Numbered from the stretch's first letter, positions 17,279 through 25,740 are shown. The stretch is 31,744 nucleotides of DNA from Cryomorphaceae bacterium (GCA_021298235.1 JAJTDX010000012.1:1-31744); one strand, 5' to 3'. Numbers and translations: made by a program. The notes: generated by a model from the sequence alone, not told the origin.

Positions 17279-17740
17279 ATGAAACATTTAAAAGTGGGGG
17301 ATAATGCACCACAATTCTCGGGAAAAGATCAAAATGGTAACCCTGTAAGCCTAGGAGATTTTAAAGGCAAGAAGCTGGCGGTTTATTTTTATCCCAAAGA
17401 CAATACGCCCGGTTGTACTGCGCAGGCGTGTAGTTTGCGAGACGATGACACGGAACTAAAAAATCGAGGAATAGCTGTTGTTGGGGTGAGCATGGATTCT
17501 GAAAAATCCCATCAGAAATTTATTGAGAAATTCAACTTACCATTTCCTTTAATTGCAGACGAAGATCGATCGGTCATTGAACTTTTTGGTGTCTGGGGAC
17601 CAAAAGTATTCATGGGAAAGAAATATGACGGCATTCATCGTACGACCTTCTTAATTGATGAATCACAGAAGATTGTGGCTATTCTCGATAAACCGAACAC
17701 AAAAGATCACGGAAAAGAAATTTTAGAAATTTTCAAATAA
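17279..17740 (+). CDS. bcp: Thiol peroxidase, BCP/PrxQ type peroxiredoxin
   Basis: 153 residues, full length for the family. The peroxidatic site is FYPKDNTPGCTAQACSLRDD with Cys46; Cys51 five residues later is the resolving cysteine expected in atypical 2-Cys BCP enzymes. Other family marks are VVGVSMDSEKSHQKF, then LPFPLIADEDRSV and RTTFLIDE. It reduces hydrogen peroxide and organic hydroperoxides in the cytoplasm using thioredoxin. A consensus promoter lies directly upstream, and recA follows with its own promoter. Confidence 0.95.
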   Translation: MKHLKVGDNAPQFSGKDQNGNPVSLGDFKGKKLAVYFYPKDNTPGCTAQACSLRDDDTELKNRGIAVVGVSMDSEKSHQKFIEKFNLPFPLIADEDRSVIELFGVWGPKVFMGKKYDGIHRTTFLIDESQKIVAILDKPNTKDHGKEILEIFK

Positions 17741-17756
17741 TTTTTAAGAACGTAAA

Positions 17757-17785
17757 TTGTTTATGATCTTCCCCCTCTACCTTTG
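17757..17785 (+). promoter_or_regulatory. Bacteroidota-type promoter of recA
   Basis: TTG at 17757-17759 and TACCTTTG at 17778-17785 are separated by 18 bases, giving a leader of about 52 bases. I saw no convincing inverted repeat resembling a LexA box in the leader. Confidence 0.65.
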
Positions 17786-17843
17786 TATAAATTAATACAC
17801 TATAAACCGCTCCAGGCTAAATTGGAGCACAACAACAAACGAT

Positions 17844-18878
17844 ATGTCAACAAATAAAGAAGTAAATGCAGAAAAATTGAAAGCACTTCAGTTAACTATG
17901 GAGAAGCTTGACAAAACCTATGGAAAGGGTGCAGTCATGAAGTTAGGTGATTCGCCTGTGGAAAAAGTGGAAGTTATTCCTACAGGATCTATTACACTTG
18001 ATATGGCTCTTGGAATCAATGGATATCCGAAAGGGAGGGTTATCGAGATCTACGGTCCTGAATCCTCCGGAAAAACCACGTTAGCGATTCATGCCATTGC
18101 TGAGGTTCAAAAACAAGGAGGCATAGCCGCATTTATTGATGCAGAACATGCGTTTGACCAGTTTTATGCTAAAAAACTTGGTGTTGATATCGATAATTTA
18201 TTAATCTCTCAGCCTGACAATGGGGAGCAGGCGCTTGAGATCGCGGACAATCTAATTCGTTCCGGTGCAATTGACCTAATTGTTGTGGACTCAGTGGCAG
18301 CACTTACGCCGAAGGCAGAGATTGAAGGGGAGATGGGTGACTCTCAGATGGGTCTTCAGGCTCGCTTGATGTCCAAAGCTTTGCGGAAACTTACCGCTTC
18401 GATCAATAAAGCAGGGTGTTGCTGTATTTTTATCAATCAATTACGCGATAAGATAGGTGTGATGTTTGGGAATCCGGAGACCACCACAGGGGGGAATGCC
18501 CTAAAGTTTTACTCTTCCATCAGAATAGATATTCGCAGGGCAGCTCAGATTAAGGAAGGCGAGGAAGTTACCGGAAACAGAGTCAAAGTAAAGATTGTCA
18601 AAAATAAGGTCGCTCCGCCTTTCAGAAAAGCCGAGTTTGACATCATGTATGGTGAAGGCATTTCTAAAATCGGTGAAGTCATAGATTTAGGTGTAGAGCT
18701 TAATATATTAAAAAAGAGCGGCTCATGGTTCTCTTATGGTGAGACAAGACTAGGCCAAGGACGTGACTCCGTGAAATCTCTTCTTCAGGACAATCCTGAG
18801 CTCATGGAAGAACTTGAATCAAGAATTAAAGAGGCTCTTGGAGCAGAAGGCACAGAAGTGCCGATGTTACAAGACTAA
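17844..18878 (+). CDS. recA: Recombinase A
   Basis: 344 residues, a normal length. The Walker A motif is GPESSGKTT at about 71-79, the Walker B-like strand is [20 protein letters not shown], and loop L2 contains [20 protein letters not shown]. The C-terminal domain ends in an acidic tail ([15 protein letters not shown]). RecA forms filaments on single-stranded DNA, performs homologous strand exchange and triggers the SOS response. It has a promoter and a terminator of its own, so it is monocistronic. Confidence 0.98.
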   Translation: MSTNKEVNAEKLKALQLTMEKLDKTYGKGAVMKLGDSPVEKVEVIPTGSITLDMALGINGYPKGRVIEIYGPESSGKTTLAIHAIAEVQKQGGIAAFIDAEHAFDQFYAKKLGVDIDNLLISQPDNGEQALEIADNLIRSGAIDLIVVDSVAALTPKAEIEGEMGDSQMGLQARLMSKALRKLTASINKAGCCCIFINQLRDKIGVMFGNPETTTGGNALKFYSSIRIDIRRAAQIKEGEEVTGNRVKVKIVKNKVAPPFRKAEFDIMYGEGISKIGEVIDLGVELNILKKSGSWFSYGETRLGQGRDSVKSLLQDNPELMEELESRIKEALGAEGTEVPMLQD

Positions 18879-18896
18879 TTGCATATCGTGAGGGGG

Positions 18897-18926
18897 AACG
18901 GCGTTCAGAAATGGACGCCGTTTTTT
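18897..18926 (+). terminator. Terminator of recA
   Basis: An AACGGCGT / ACGCCGTT stem of 8 bp with a 10-base loop is followed by a T run. It lies 18 bases after the recA stop. Confidence 0.88.
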
Positions 18927-18954
18927 ATTTTTGAGGATAAAACCTAAAGACTAC

Positions 18955-19845
18955 ATGCTAAAAGTTCATGTCATACTTAATGGAAGTAAAAAAATAACAG
19001 AGCAAAATCAGCGTATACTCAATGCATTGTCTTTTATTGAAAACATAGATTGCAGAATCGAAAAAACGAAATATGCTTCAGAGGCGATAGACCTGTCGAT
19101 AAAAGCTGTGTTAGATGGAACTGATGTCATAGTGGCTGTGGGTGGTGACGGAACCTTTCATGAGGTTGTTAATGGCATTCGGAGTTCTGGGAAAGATGTT
19201 TCGGTTGCATTTCTGCCAAATGGCACTGCCAATGACTTTGTTCTAGGCTATGGGTTAACTTGGACAACAGAAACATTCCTGTCAGCTATTATGAAACGCA
19301 AAACGACAGAAATCGATCTTATTAAAGTAGCAATCGGCGATGAGCAAAAATGGTGCTTGAATATTGCAGACACCGGTTTTGGAGGAAAGGTTGTTCAAAC
19401 CCTGAACAAGCAGCGAAGTTGGCTTGGAGGAAAGGCTTCTTATTTTCTAGCTATTCTTCGGGCCTTTTTCACTTACAAAAAGCCGTTAATGCGAGTGAGC
19501 TTTGAGGGAGGTTATTATGAGGGCCCCGTTCTACTTACAGCAGCATGCAACGGCCCTGTATTTGGCGATGGATTGTACATTTCTCCTGAAGCTAAACCGA
19601 ATGATGGTGTAATGAACATTACAATTTTGGGCAATGTAAATCTTTGGGATTACCTAAAGAATCTCAAACGAATGAAGCGGAAATTGACTATTCAACACCC
19701 TGAGGCAAGGTATCATCGAAGCAGCTTCTTGAAAATCCAAGCGATAGGTTCAAAGGTGTATACTGAGGCAGACGGAGAATTGGTAGGAAGTGGTGAAGTT
19801 GAATTTTCCATCGAGCCTGCAGCGCTTCGAATGTTGGTGCCTTGA
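18955..19845 (+). CDS. Diacylglycerol/lipid kinase, YegS/DgkB family
   Basis: 296 residues from ATG 18955; a TTG start at 18931 would lie at the edge of the recA terminator and is rejected. The nucleotide-binding motif is VAVGGDGTFHEVVNGI (GGDGT at about 63-67), followed by FLPNGTANDF. The C-terminal half shows the family strand pattern GPVLLTAACNGPVFGDGLYI, then PNDGVMNITILGN and YTEADGELVG. The enzyme phosphorylates a lipid such as diacylglycerol or a related acceptor at the inner membrane. The exact lipid cannot be told. Confidence 0.9.
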   Translation: MLKVHVILNGSKKITEQNQRILNALSFIENIDCRIEKTKYASEAIDLSIKAVLDGTDVIVAVGGDGTFHEVVNGIRSSGKDVSVAFLPNGTANDFVLGYGLTWTTETFLSAIMKRKTTEIDLIKVAIGDEQKWCLNIADTGFGGKVVQTLNKQRSWLGGKASYFLAILRAFFTYKKPLMRVSFEGGYYEGPVLLTAACNGPVFGDGLYISPEAKPNDGVMNITILGNVNLWDYLKNLKRMKRKLTIQHPEARYHRSSFLKIQAIGSKVYTEADGELVGSGEVEFSIEPAALRMLVP

Positions 19846-19907
19846 GTGAGGCTACTCATTCAAGAAAGTGTGTGACCACTCATCAGTAACTAATTAATTT
19901 TAACCCC

Positions 19908-20279
19908 ATGAAAATACACGACCAAATTTTTAACAATGTGGCTGTAGGATTATTAAATCTAGCCCGTATCTTCAAGTTGAGCTATTTCGAGATCAATATC
20001 ATTGTTTACTATTTTCTCGTTCCTTTATCTTGGATGGCTCTTTTGGATGGCATTTTTGATGTTCATTATTTTAAAGTTGCATTTTTATTCTTTTGTCTGG
20101 GATTAGGAACAATGGTTCGCGATTTTTATTCGTTCTCAATCGTTCTCTACAAAAAATCAGTCATTTTTCTGAATTATTTCAATCGCTACAATAGCAATTA
20201 TGTTTTGTCTTCCGTCTGGATTTGTGTTGTAATTCCTGCTTCGATCTATGTGATTTTGATTTCCCTTTTTTGTAATTAA
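19908..20279 (+). CDS. Small multi-pass membrane protein, unknown
   Basis: 123 residues, not recognised. Three or four hydrophobic stretches are visible (IIVYYFLVPLSWMALLDGIF, then FKVAFLFFCLGLGTMV, then SVWICVVIPASIYVILISLF), with basic residues between them, so it is an inner-membrane protein. It is the last gene of the chromosomal backbone before the A+T-rich accessory region. No partner is evident. Confidence 0.6.
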   Translation: MKIHDQIFNNVAVGLLNLARIFKLSYFEINIIVYYFLVPLSWMALLDGIFDVHYFKVAFLFFCLGLGTMVRDFYSFSIVLYKKSVIFLNYFNRYNSNYVLSSVWICVVIPASIYVILISLFCN

Positions 20280-20319
20280 CCTAAACAGGTTTCGAGCTTC
20301 AAGCGTTTTTTAGAAATCC

Positions 20320-20538
20320 TTAATCTGACGGGCCTTGTAGAGCGATACAAAAATGGGGATTTTGACATTTTAGCCAAAATCCCCACTTGGGTGGACTTAA
20401 CTGACCTGTTTTCGAACCGGTTTGTTGAGGGGATGGAGATGGTTGCCAACGGCCATTTCTGATAGTTTCTTCTGTGTAGTGCAGATGACTATCCTGCAAT
20501 CCATTATCTCTGAATCGAGTTATGAATGATTCAACATC
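20320..20538 (-). pseudogene. Possible gene remnant, unknown
   Basis: A 72-codon open frame on the minus strand, bounded by an in-frame stop at 20539-20541 and ending at TAA 20320-20322, with no credible start codon. It encodes ESFITRFRDNGLQDSHLHYT and later QTGSKTGQLSPPKWGFW, which look protein-like. I cannot place it in a family. It may be the tail of a deleted gene or a chance frame. Confidence 0.2.
20354..20385. repeat. 11-bp perfect inverted repeat hairpin
   Basis: TGGGGATTTTG (20354-20364) and its exact complement (20375-20385) flank a 10-base loop. On the minus strand the stem is followed by TTTTTG, so it could end a minus-strand transcript; on the plus strand no T run follows. No intact minus-strand gene precedes it now, which fits a relic of a lost gene or a mobile-element end. 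Confidence 0.7.
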
Positions 20539-20620
20539 TTATTCGGATTTATAATTTGACAGAGTCCTGGTTGTTGGTTGACATGTTTCAATTTCAATAT
20601 TTTTAGGCTATCTTTCAGGT

Positions 20621-20710
20621 ATGAAAAAACCTATTAATCCCTTAACAGGTCGCGAAGAAGTTTGGGTTCTAACTGGAATTTGGTCAACACTTGGATTTTG
20701 TGGCCGATGA
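20621..20710 (+). CDS. Short leader ORF overlapping the TPR gene start
   Basis: 29 codons (MKKPINPLTGREEVWVLTGI...) from ATG 20621 to TGA 20708-20710. Its stop overlaps the proposed TPR start in an ATGA arrangement, a usual form of translational coupling. The promoter-like TATCTTTC just upstream would leave almost no leader. It could be a small coupled peptide, or the true N-terminus of the TPR protein separated by a one-base indel. I cannot decide. Confidence 0.3.
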   Translation: MKKPINPLTGREEVWVLTGIWSTLGFCGR

Positions 20711-22653
20711 ACTTTTCTCTGGCAAAATACATGATAGAATTCCAGTCAATAGAGCCATTATTTAATAAAGCTTTTATTTTATTAAATAGTCATGACTTGA
20801 ACGATACGGGTGAGAACTACCTCTTTTTATTCGAAACGATAAAACACTATAGATTAGACAGTCAATATTCATTTAAAGCGCTGGATGTATCTCATTACGA
20901 GCAGTCCATTGAGTTGTTCAATAAAATAATTCAGATTAATCCTAACCATGAGTTATCTTATGAATTAAGAGGTATAGCGCATGGAAGACTTGGAGATTAT
21001 ATAAATTCCGAATCAGATTTTTGCAAAGCAATAGATTTAGGTTTATGTCACTTTAAGGTTTTTAGAAATCTTGGTCACACTAGGAGTAAACAAAAAAAAT
21101 TCAAGTCAGCAATTCAGGATTTCTCAAAATCAATTGAATTGAATCCATATTACGTTCAAGCTTATTTTGATAGAGCAAATTCAAAAATCAAATTGAATTT
21201 ACTGGAAGATTCTCTTGAAGATTTAGATAGAGTTATTGAATTGGATCCGGCTTTTTCCCGAGCATATTATAAAAGAGGATATGTCTTACAAAGCTTGGAT
21301 AACTTTGTTGAAGCCCTTGAGGATATTAATAAAGCCATTGAATTGGGTTGCAAAACAAAATCAATACATCACCTAAGAGGATTTTTATATTATACATTTG
21401 GCAATTACCAAGAGGCTATAAGAGATTTTAATATTACTATTCAATTAAATGAACATAACCAACATACATTTTTTTATCGAGGATTTTCAAAATTAGCAAT
21501 AGGTTTTTGTGAAGATGCAATAATTGATTTTGACCAAAATATACTTTTAGATCCATCCTTTTCGGAGGCATATTATTTCCGTGGATTTTGTTTCGAGGTT
21601 ATAGAAAAATTTTCCAATGCAACTGAAGATTATCAAAAATATTGCGAATTAGCTCCGGGCCTTAAAAGAGAAAAATATGATGCCAAAGTTTTCAAAAACA
21701 TTAAAGATTTACGGTTGAGAAATGCGTATACTTTCCTTAAAAACTATATGGATGATCATCAAGTGACTGATCTGGTGTACTCCATTAGTGCAAATGCAAA
21801 AAGGGATAATCAACAATACGAATTGGCTATTGAACACTATAATTCAGCGTTATCAATAAACCGTAATAATCCTAATTATTATTTCGGACGTGCTTTTTGT
21901 AAATTCAAAAGTCTAACATACAATAGAAATGATTTTAATAATATACTTGAGGATTTTAATAAAGCAATAGGGTTAAAGAAAGATGTTGCTGAATACTATT
22001 TTGAAAGAGGAAATTTTAATGCATTTTACGGAAAAACTAAAAAGGCAATTAAAGATTATAGTTTTGCCATAAAATTAGACGGTCACTATCGTCTGGCTTA
22101 TTATTATAGAGCCAAATCAAGGGAAGAACTTGGTCAGTACTTTGAGGCTATTGAAGATTATACCAAATGTATAGAATTGAACTCAAAAGATGCATTTGCC
22201 TATACGGGCAGGGCAAATGCAAAGTACATGACTGCGGATGAATTTGACTATAATTGGTTAGAAAGTGCTCACCAAGATGAAAATACAGCAACCCAATTAG
22301 ATTTTCGCATGCATGAATTTATTCGGCATAATTATCAAATGAGACAAAATATTTTAATTACACAAGAACAAACCGCAACCAAAAAGAAAAAAAACTATCT
22401 CCGAATTGATTCAATAGAAAATTTCCAGTCCAAAGGACGAACAATTGAAATTAAGAACTTAGAAGGAATAGAAAATCTAACTGATGACGAAATTGACAAA
22501 GCTTCTATTCAAGTATCTATTCAAAACAATAACTCTATTGGTGATATATTAACTATAGAAGAAATAGATGCTGTTAGAAAACAAGCAAGTTCAATAAGCG
22601 GCAACGATGCTTTAAATAATTTGTTGGATTCAATTAAAAAAGCTTTTGAATAA
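20707..22653 (+). CDS. TPR-repeat protein coupled to an exonuclease gene
   Basis: 648 residues from ATG 20707; the open frame reaches 20662 only through a TTG. It is built of about a dozen tetratricopeptide repeats, for example FNKIIQINPNHELSYELRGI, then FKSAIQDFSKSIELNPYYVQ, then LEDLDRVIELDPAFSRAYYK, then YFEAIEDYTKCIELNSKDAF. A C-terminal tail of about 90 residues is not TPR (ENLTDDEIDKASIQVSI, LNNLLDSIKKAFE). There is no signal peptide, so it is probably cytoplasmic. TPR arrays bind partner proteins. Its stop overlaps the next start (TAATG), so it is likely made together with the exonuclease-I-like protein and may recruit or restrain it. Function is inferred. Confidence 0.8.
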   Translation: MNFSLAKYMIEFQSIEPLFNKAFILLNSHDLNDTGENYLFLFETIKHYRLDSQYSFKALDVSHYEQSIELFNKIIQINPNHELSYELRGIAHGRLGDYINSESDFCKAIDLGLCHFKVFRNLGHTRSKQKKFKSAIQDFSKSIELNPYYVQAYFDRANSKIKLNLLEDSLEDLDRVIELDPAFSRAYYKRGYVLQSLDNFVEALEDINKAIELGCKTKSIHHLRGFLYYTFGNYQEAIRDFNITIQLNEHNQHTFFYRGFSKLAIGFCEDAIIDFDQNILLDPSFSEAYYFRGFCFEVIEKFSNATEDYQKYCELAPGLKREKYDAKVFKNIKDLRLRNAYTFLKNYMDDHQVTDLVYSISANAKRDNQQYELAIEHYNSALSINRNNPNYYFGRAFCKFKSLTYNRNDFNNILEDFNKAIGLKKDVAEYYFERGNFNAFYGKTKKAIKDYSFAIKLDGHYRLAYYYRAKSREELGQYFEAIEDYTKCIELNSKDAFAYTGRANAKYMTADEFDYNWLESAHQDENTATQLDFRMHEFIRHNYQMRQNILITQEQTATKKKKNYLRIDSIENFQSKGRTIEIKNLEGIENLTDDEIDKASIQVSIQNNNSIGDILTIEEIDAVRKQASSISGNDALNNLLDSIKKAFE

Positions 22654-24731
22654 TGTTTTGTTCTTTAAATTCAGAAAGAGGTAAAGAGGTAATTGAAAAT
22701 CTAGCAATATACCTACAGCAAATAATGTCAACTATTTCATCAACTCCTGGAGTTGAGTTTAATATTGATAAGTTGATGAAAGACTTATATTCTAATATAG
22801 TTAGTGCAACTGGTAATTCAGAACAAGCAACAGATATAGTTAGACATATACCTCAAATTACATTGTTGCTTGCCGCAGATGATATAAACCTATTAAGTTC
22901 TTTAATGAATAAAGGTTTAAATATGCAAGAGCTATCTTCTGCAGCTGTAAGTGCTAACAATGAACAAACTGGTGTTAAGTATATTGAAGATATTTTAGGT
23001 ATTAATGAGAATGCTTTAAATGAAACTAATGAAGTTGAAAATGGAATTAATCAATCACAAAGTATTGTTAATCATAATGTTAAAGGATCAAATGGAAAAA
23101 ATTTGTATAATACAAACAAATTAAATGAAGAAGAAGTTCCACTATCAAGTTATAGTGTGGACTTGTCTTTTATAGACTTCAATTTGAAAACTACACTATC
23201 CGGAACATTTTTATTCATGGATTACGAAACATTCAATAGAGATCCAAAAGGAGGACGAGCTTCACAATTTGCATGTATTAGGACAGATAAAAACTTAAAT
23301 GTTTTTTTGGGAAAATCACTGAATTTGTTTTGTGAGCAATGTGAGGATAATATTCCATCAATAACAGCTGCACTTATTACTGGTATTACCCCTCAAAAAA
23401 TTCAAAGGTATAAGTCTGGGATAGAATTGCCCCCGAAAAACGAGATTTGCGAAAACTTTGAAGTACTTAATGAATACAACTTTATTAAAAGAATTAATGA
23501 GGAAATGTCTGTTCCTTCAACTTGCACTATTGGGTATAATAACTACGCTTTTGATGATGAATATACGAGAAATCTACTTTACAGAAATTTATTCGATCCT
23601 TATGAAAGAGAGTATAAATTCAATAACTCGAGATTTGATGTTTACTTATTACTTATTGCCACATATGTTTTGAGACCAAATTTGTTAGTCTTTCCTAAAA
23701 CTTTGAATAGTGAAACAGGTAAATTAGAAACGAGTTTTAAGCTTGAGGAGCTTTCTAAAGCAAATAAATTAAAGCATTTTAATGCACACGATGCTTTTAG
23801 TGATGTTGTTGCTACTCTTATGTTAATGAAATTAATTAAATCAAGGGATGAAGCCTATTTTAATTATATATTTCAGTTTAGGTTAAAAGACAATGTTACT
23901 GAGTGGTTCAGTAAATGGAACCTATACAGTCGAGAAAAACTTAACGGTTTTATACACATTAGTAGCTTTTATGGAAGAGATTCCAACATGTTAGCCCCGT
24001 TGCTCTATATATGCGAACATCCAAAATTTAGGAATAAGTACATATGCATAAGGCTCGATGACAAGTATATTGATGAAAACTTAAAAGTGATTTTCGAATT
24101 GACTTCAGAAGAGCTTTCTAGCCGTCTTTATCTTCCGAATGATGAATTAAAGAAACGTAAATTAACAAAACTCCCAGTATCAATTATTGAAATAAACAAG
24201 TGTCCGATTTTAGTTAAAACTAGTAATGTTCCCGCTGATTTAATTGATAATGAGAAGATTAATCGATCTATCGAACGTATTAATCCGATAATAAATGAAC
24301 TTCAAAGGAAATTTACTGAAGTTTTCAGCATTAAGAATGAAGAACCCTTTATGGATACTGATAAACTTATTTACTCCGGTTTCTTTGATTCAAGAGAAAA
24401 AAATGAATTCAAAAGAATCAGAAAAAATGCAGACGATAAGAACTTTGACGGCATTTCTTCCAAATTGACATATCCTAGGATTGAGGAATTGATTTTTAAG
24501 TTCAAAGCACGAAATTTTCCAGATTCTCTGAAAGAGGAAGAAAAGCAGCGGTGGAAGGACTATGCAAAAAACCGTATTCGAAACAAAGAACTTGGAGCAG
24601 AAATTGTTTTATCTGAATTTTGGAATGAACTTGACCGAATAAAAAACGAACAATTAAAAAATCCTAAAACAACAGAACAAAAATTTATAATAATCGATGA
24701 GATAGAATCCTATGTTCGTGGCTTGCTTTAG
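22653..24731 (+). CDS. Exonuclease I (SbcB-like) with novel N-terminal extension
   Basis: 692 residues starting at the TAATG overlap. Residues about 185 to the end match exodeoxyribonuclease I closely: GTFLFMDYETFNRDP, then LITGITPQKI, then YNNYAFDDEYTRNLLYRNLF, then NSRFDVYLLL, then SFKLEELSKAN and FNAHDAFSDVVATL. The DEDDh residues are present: Asp190, Glu192, Asp301/302, His379 and Asp384. The family degrades single-stranded DNA 3' to 5'. The first about 180 residues are an extra helical and Asn-rich segment not found in E. coli SbcB (about 475 residues). The C-terminal region (about 560-692) is charged and helical. The extension and the coupled TPR gene suggest a specialised role, possibly defence; this part is inference. 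Confidence 0.85.
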   Translation: MFCSLNSERGKEVIENLAIYLQQIMSTISSTPGVEFNIDKLMKDLYSNIVSATGNSEQATDIVRHIPQITLLLAADDINLLSSLMNKGLNMQELSSAAVSANNEQTGVKYIEDILGINENALNETNEVENGINQSQSIVNHNVKGSNGKNLYNTNKLNEEEVPLSSYSVDLSFIDFNLKTTLSGTFLFMDYETFNRDPKGGRASQFACIRTDKNLNVFLGKSLNLFCEQCEDNIPSITAALITGITPQKIQRYKSGIELPPKNEICENFEVLNEYNFIKRINEEMSVPSTCTIGYNNYAFDDEYTRNLLYRNLFDPYEREYKFNNSRFDVYLLLIATYVLRPNLLVFPKTLNSETGKLETSFKLEELSKANKLKHFNAHDAFSDVVATLMLMKLIKSRDEAYFNYIFQFRLKDNVTEWFSKWNLYSREKLNGFIHISSFYGRDSNMLAPLLYICEHPKFRNKYICIRLDDKYIDENLKVIFELTSEELSSRLYLPNDELKKRKLTKLPVSIIEINKCPILVKTSNVPADLIDNEKINRSIERINPIINELQRKFTEVFSIKNEEPFMDTDKLIYSGFFDSREKNEFKRIRKNADDKNFDGISSKLTYPRIEELIFKFKARNFPDSLKEEEKQRWKDYAKNRIRNKELGAEIVLSEFWNELDRIKNEQLKNPKTTEQKFIIIDEIESYVRGLL

Positions 24732-25247
24732 TTTGGTTCCTTGACGTTAAAAAACGTACAACGAATAAGTAAATTTTGATGTTTTCAAACAGTTTAATTG
24801 TTAAAATTCATTTTTCAATACTCAAGAACCCTTATTTGATTTTTTCATTTGTTAGGAACTTACCGAAGAAAGATCGAGTTTTAAATTAAACGAGTGTTGA
24901 CCATATGCGAAAGTCAAATAAAAAACTGAAATCATTGTTAGTGCGGCTCTCATAATTCAAGGTGTTGGGATTCAAAATAAAAATGTGTCAAGTGAAGAAA
25001 GTAACAGTGATTAAATCCGCGAATTTGGAATACTGTTGAACTTTTCTTCCTTCTATCTAGGAAAGTAAATCCCATCCAATTGTCTTGATTGTGCGTTTAT
25101 ACAACGAATAGGTCAATGATCATTTCATAACACAGATATTCAGTCAATTAAATGTTTTTTAAACAAATCTTTTCAATCGATTTTGATCAATTACTCGGGT
25201 AACTCGCCGTTTTTTTGTGTTTTTCAGAAATAACAACTGAAGGGCCC

Positions 25248-25297
25248 GGTTATTTTTTTAAATAACCAGTTTTGGCCAAGTTTATTTTATAAAATAA
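25248..25297. repeat. Two A+T-rich palindromes
   Basis: GGTTATTT (25248-25255) pairs with AAATAACC (25260-25267). TTATTTTATAAAATAA (25282-25297) is a perfect 16-base palindrome. The two share the GTTATTT...AAATAAC pattern and lie inside the noncoding block, before the GAGTAAC cluster. Confidence 0.7.
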
Positions 25298-25387
25298 CTG
25301 CTTCATAAAGAGCACAATATTTTTAATCGAGTAACTCGAGTGCTACAGTTCAGGCCATTTCAGAATATTTGAATAAAACCTTCCAAT

Positions 25388-25465
25388 TTACTCGAGTTAC
25401 TCAGGTATTACTTGAGTAACTCGGGTGTTACCTGGGTAACTTGAGTAACACAAGGAACTCGGGTT
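25388..25465. repeat. Cluster of iterated TTACTCGAG / GAGTAAC elements
   Basis: In 78 bases about eight units of 9-11 bases follow each other: TTACTCGAG, TTACTCAGG, TTACTTGAG, TAACTCGGG, GTTACCTGGG, TAACTTGAG, a degenerate unit, then AACTCGGG. They form overlapping near-palindromes (TTACTTGAGTAA, GTTACCTGGGTAAC). Outlying copies lie at 25191-25206 and 25327-25340 (CGAGTAACTCGAG). The arrangement is that of an iteron or multi-operator array. The binding protein is not identified. Confidence 0.75.
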
Positions 25466-25515
25466 GATTTCATGTTTTGATACAGCTTCTAACACAATCT
25501 TGCAGTTGTAAAATT

Positions 25516-25740
25516 TCATAAATGATACCCAAAAGTCATTATTTTATCTTTTTGAGAAGCGTCTTTCAGTATATTCTCACGTTTAATTCTACAACGTTTA
25601 TACACTTTGGAATCTGAAACTGTCCGGGTTCTATAACGACCATCAAATACTCCTTGGGCGACCTGTTCTTTGCGAATGGCGCCAAGTCTAATCTTGTGGA
25701 GTAGATTATTTTCCGAGTAGCCTTTTTTTTTCTTTTTCAT
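25516..25740 (-). CDS. Small basic protein, unknown
   Basis: 74 residues, strongly basic (MKKKKKGYSENNLLHKIRLG, then YRTRTVSDSKVYKRCRIKRE). I do not recognise a family. The basic composition suggests nucleic-acid binding, which is a guess. The start overlaps the 3' end of the upstream 58-codon gene by 35 bases, in a poly-A stretch, so the two are read from one transcript. It ends beside the GAGTAAC repeat block. Confidence 0.55.
   Translation of the reverse strand: MKKKKKGYSENNLLHKIRLGAIRKEQVAQGVFDGRYRTRTVSDSKVYKRCRIKRENILKDASQKDKIMTFGYHL

Larger units (their letters stand above)
20280..20706. other. Junction region between chromosomal backbone and accessory island
   Basis: 427 bases without a clear gene. 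It contains a strong hairpin (20354-20385), a minus-strand open frame (20320-20538) that may be a gene remnant, an 8-base inverted pair AAACAGGT (20283-20290) / ACCTGTTT (20404-20411) around the hairpin, and a short leader ORF at 20621. A promoter-like TATCTTTC lies at about 20606-20613. Base composition becomes visibly more A+T-rich to the right. Confidence 0.5.
24732..25515. other. Long noncoding block with repeats
   Basis: 784 bases, A+T-rich, without a convincing gene on either strand. It holds a 14-base direct repeat TACAACGAATARGT (24757-24770 and 25100-25113), two A+T palindromes (25248-25267 and 25282-25297), and a dense cluster of GAGTAAC/GTTACTC elements between 25191 and 25465. Its size and repeat content suggest regulatory, replicative or recombination DNA rather than an ordinary spacer. 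Confidence 0.6.

Noticed and set aside
20395..20425. tRNA-like TTCGAACC element as an integration target
   Set aside because: The T-arm-like string is present but no acceptor stem, anticodon arm or 3' end can be built around it.
23458..23673. Internal plus-strand ORF within the exonuclease gene
   Set aside because: It is out of frame with the conserved ExoI domain, which occupies the region with intact catalytic motifs.
25388..25465. CRISPR array
   Set aside because: Units are 9-11 bases with no unique spacers, and no cas genes are present; it is an iteron- or operator-like cluster instead.
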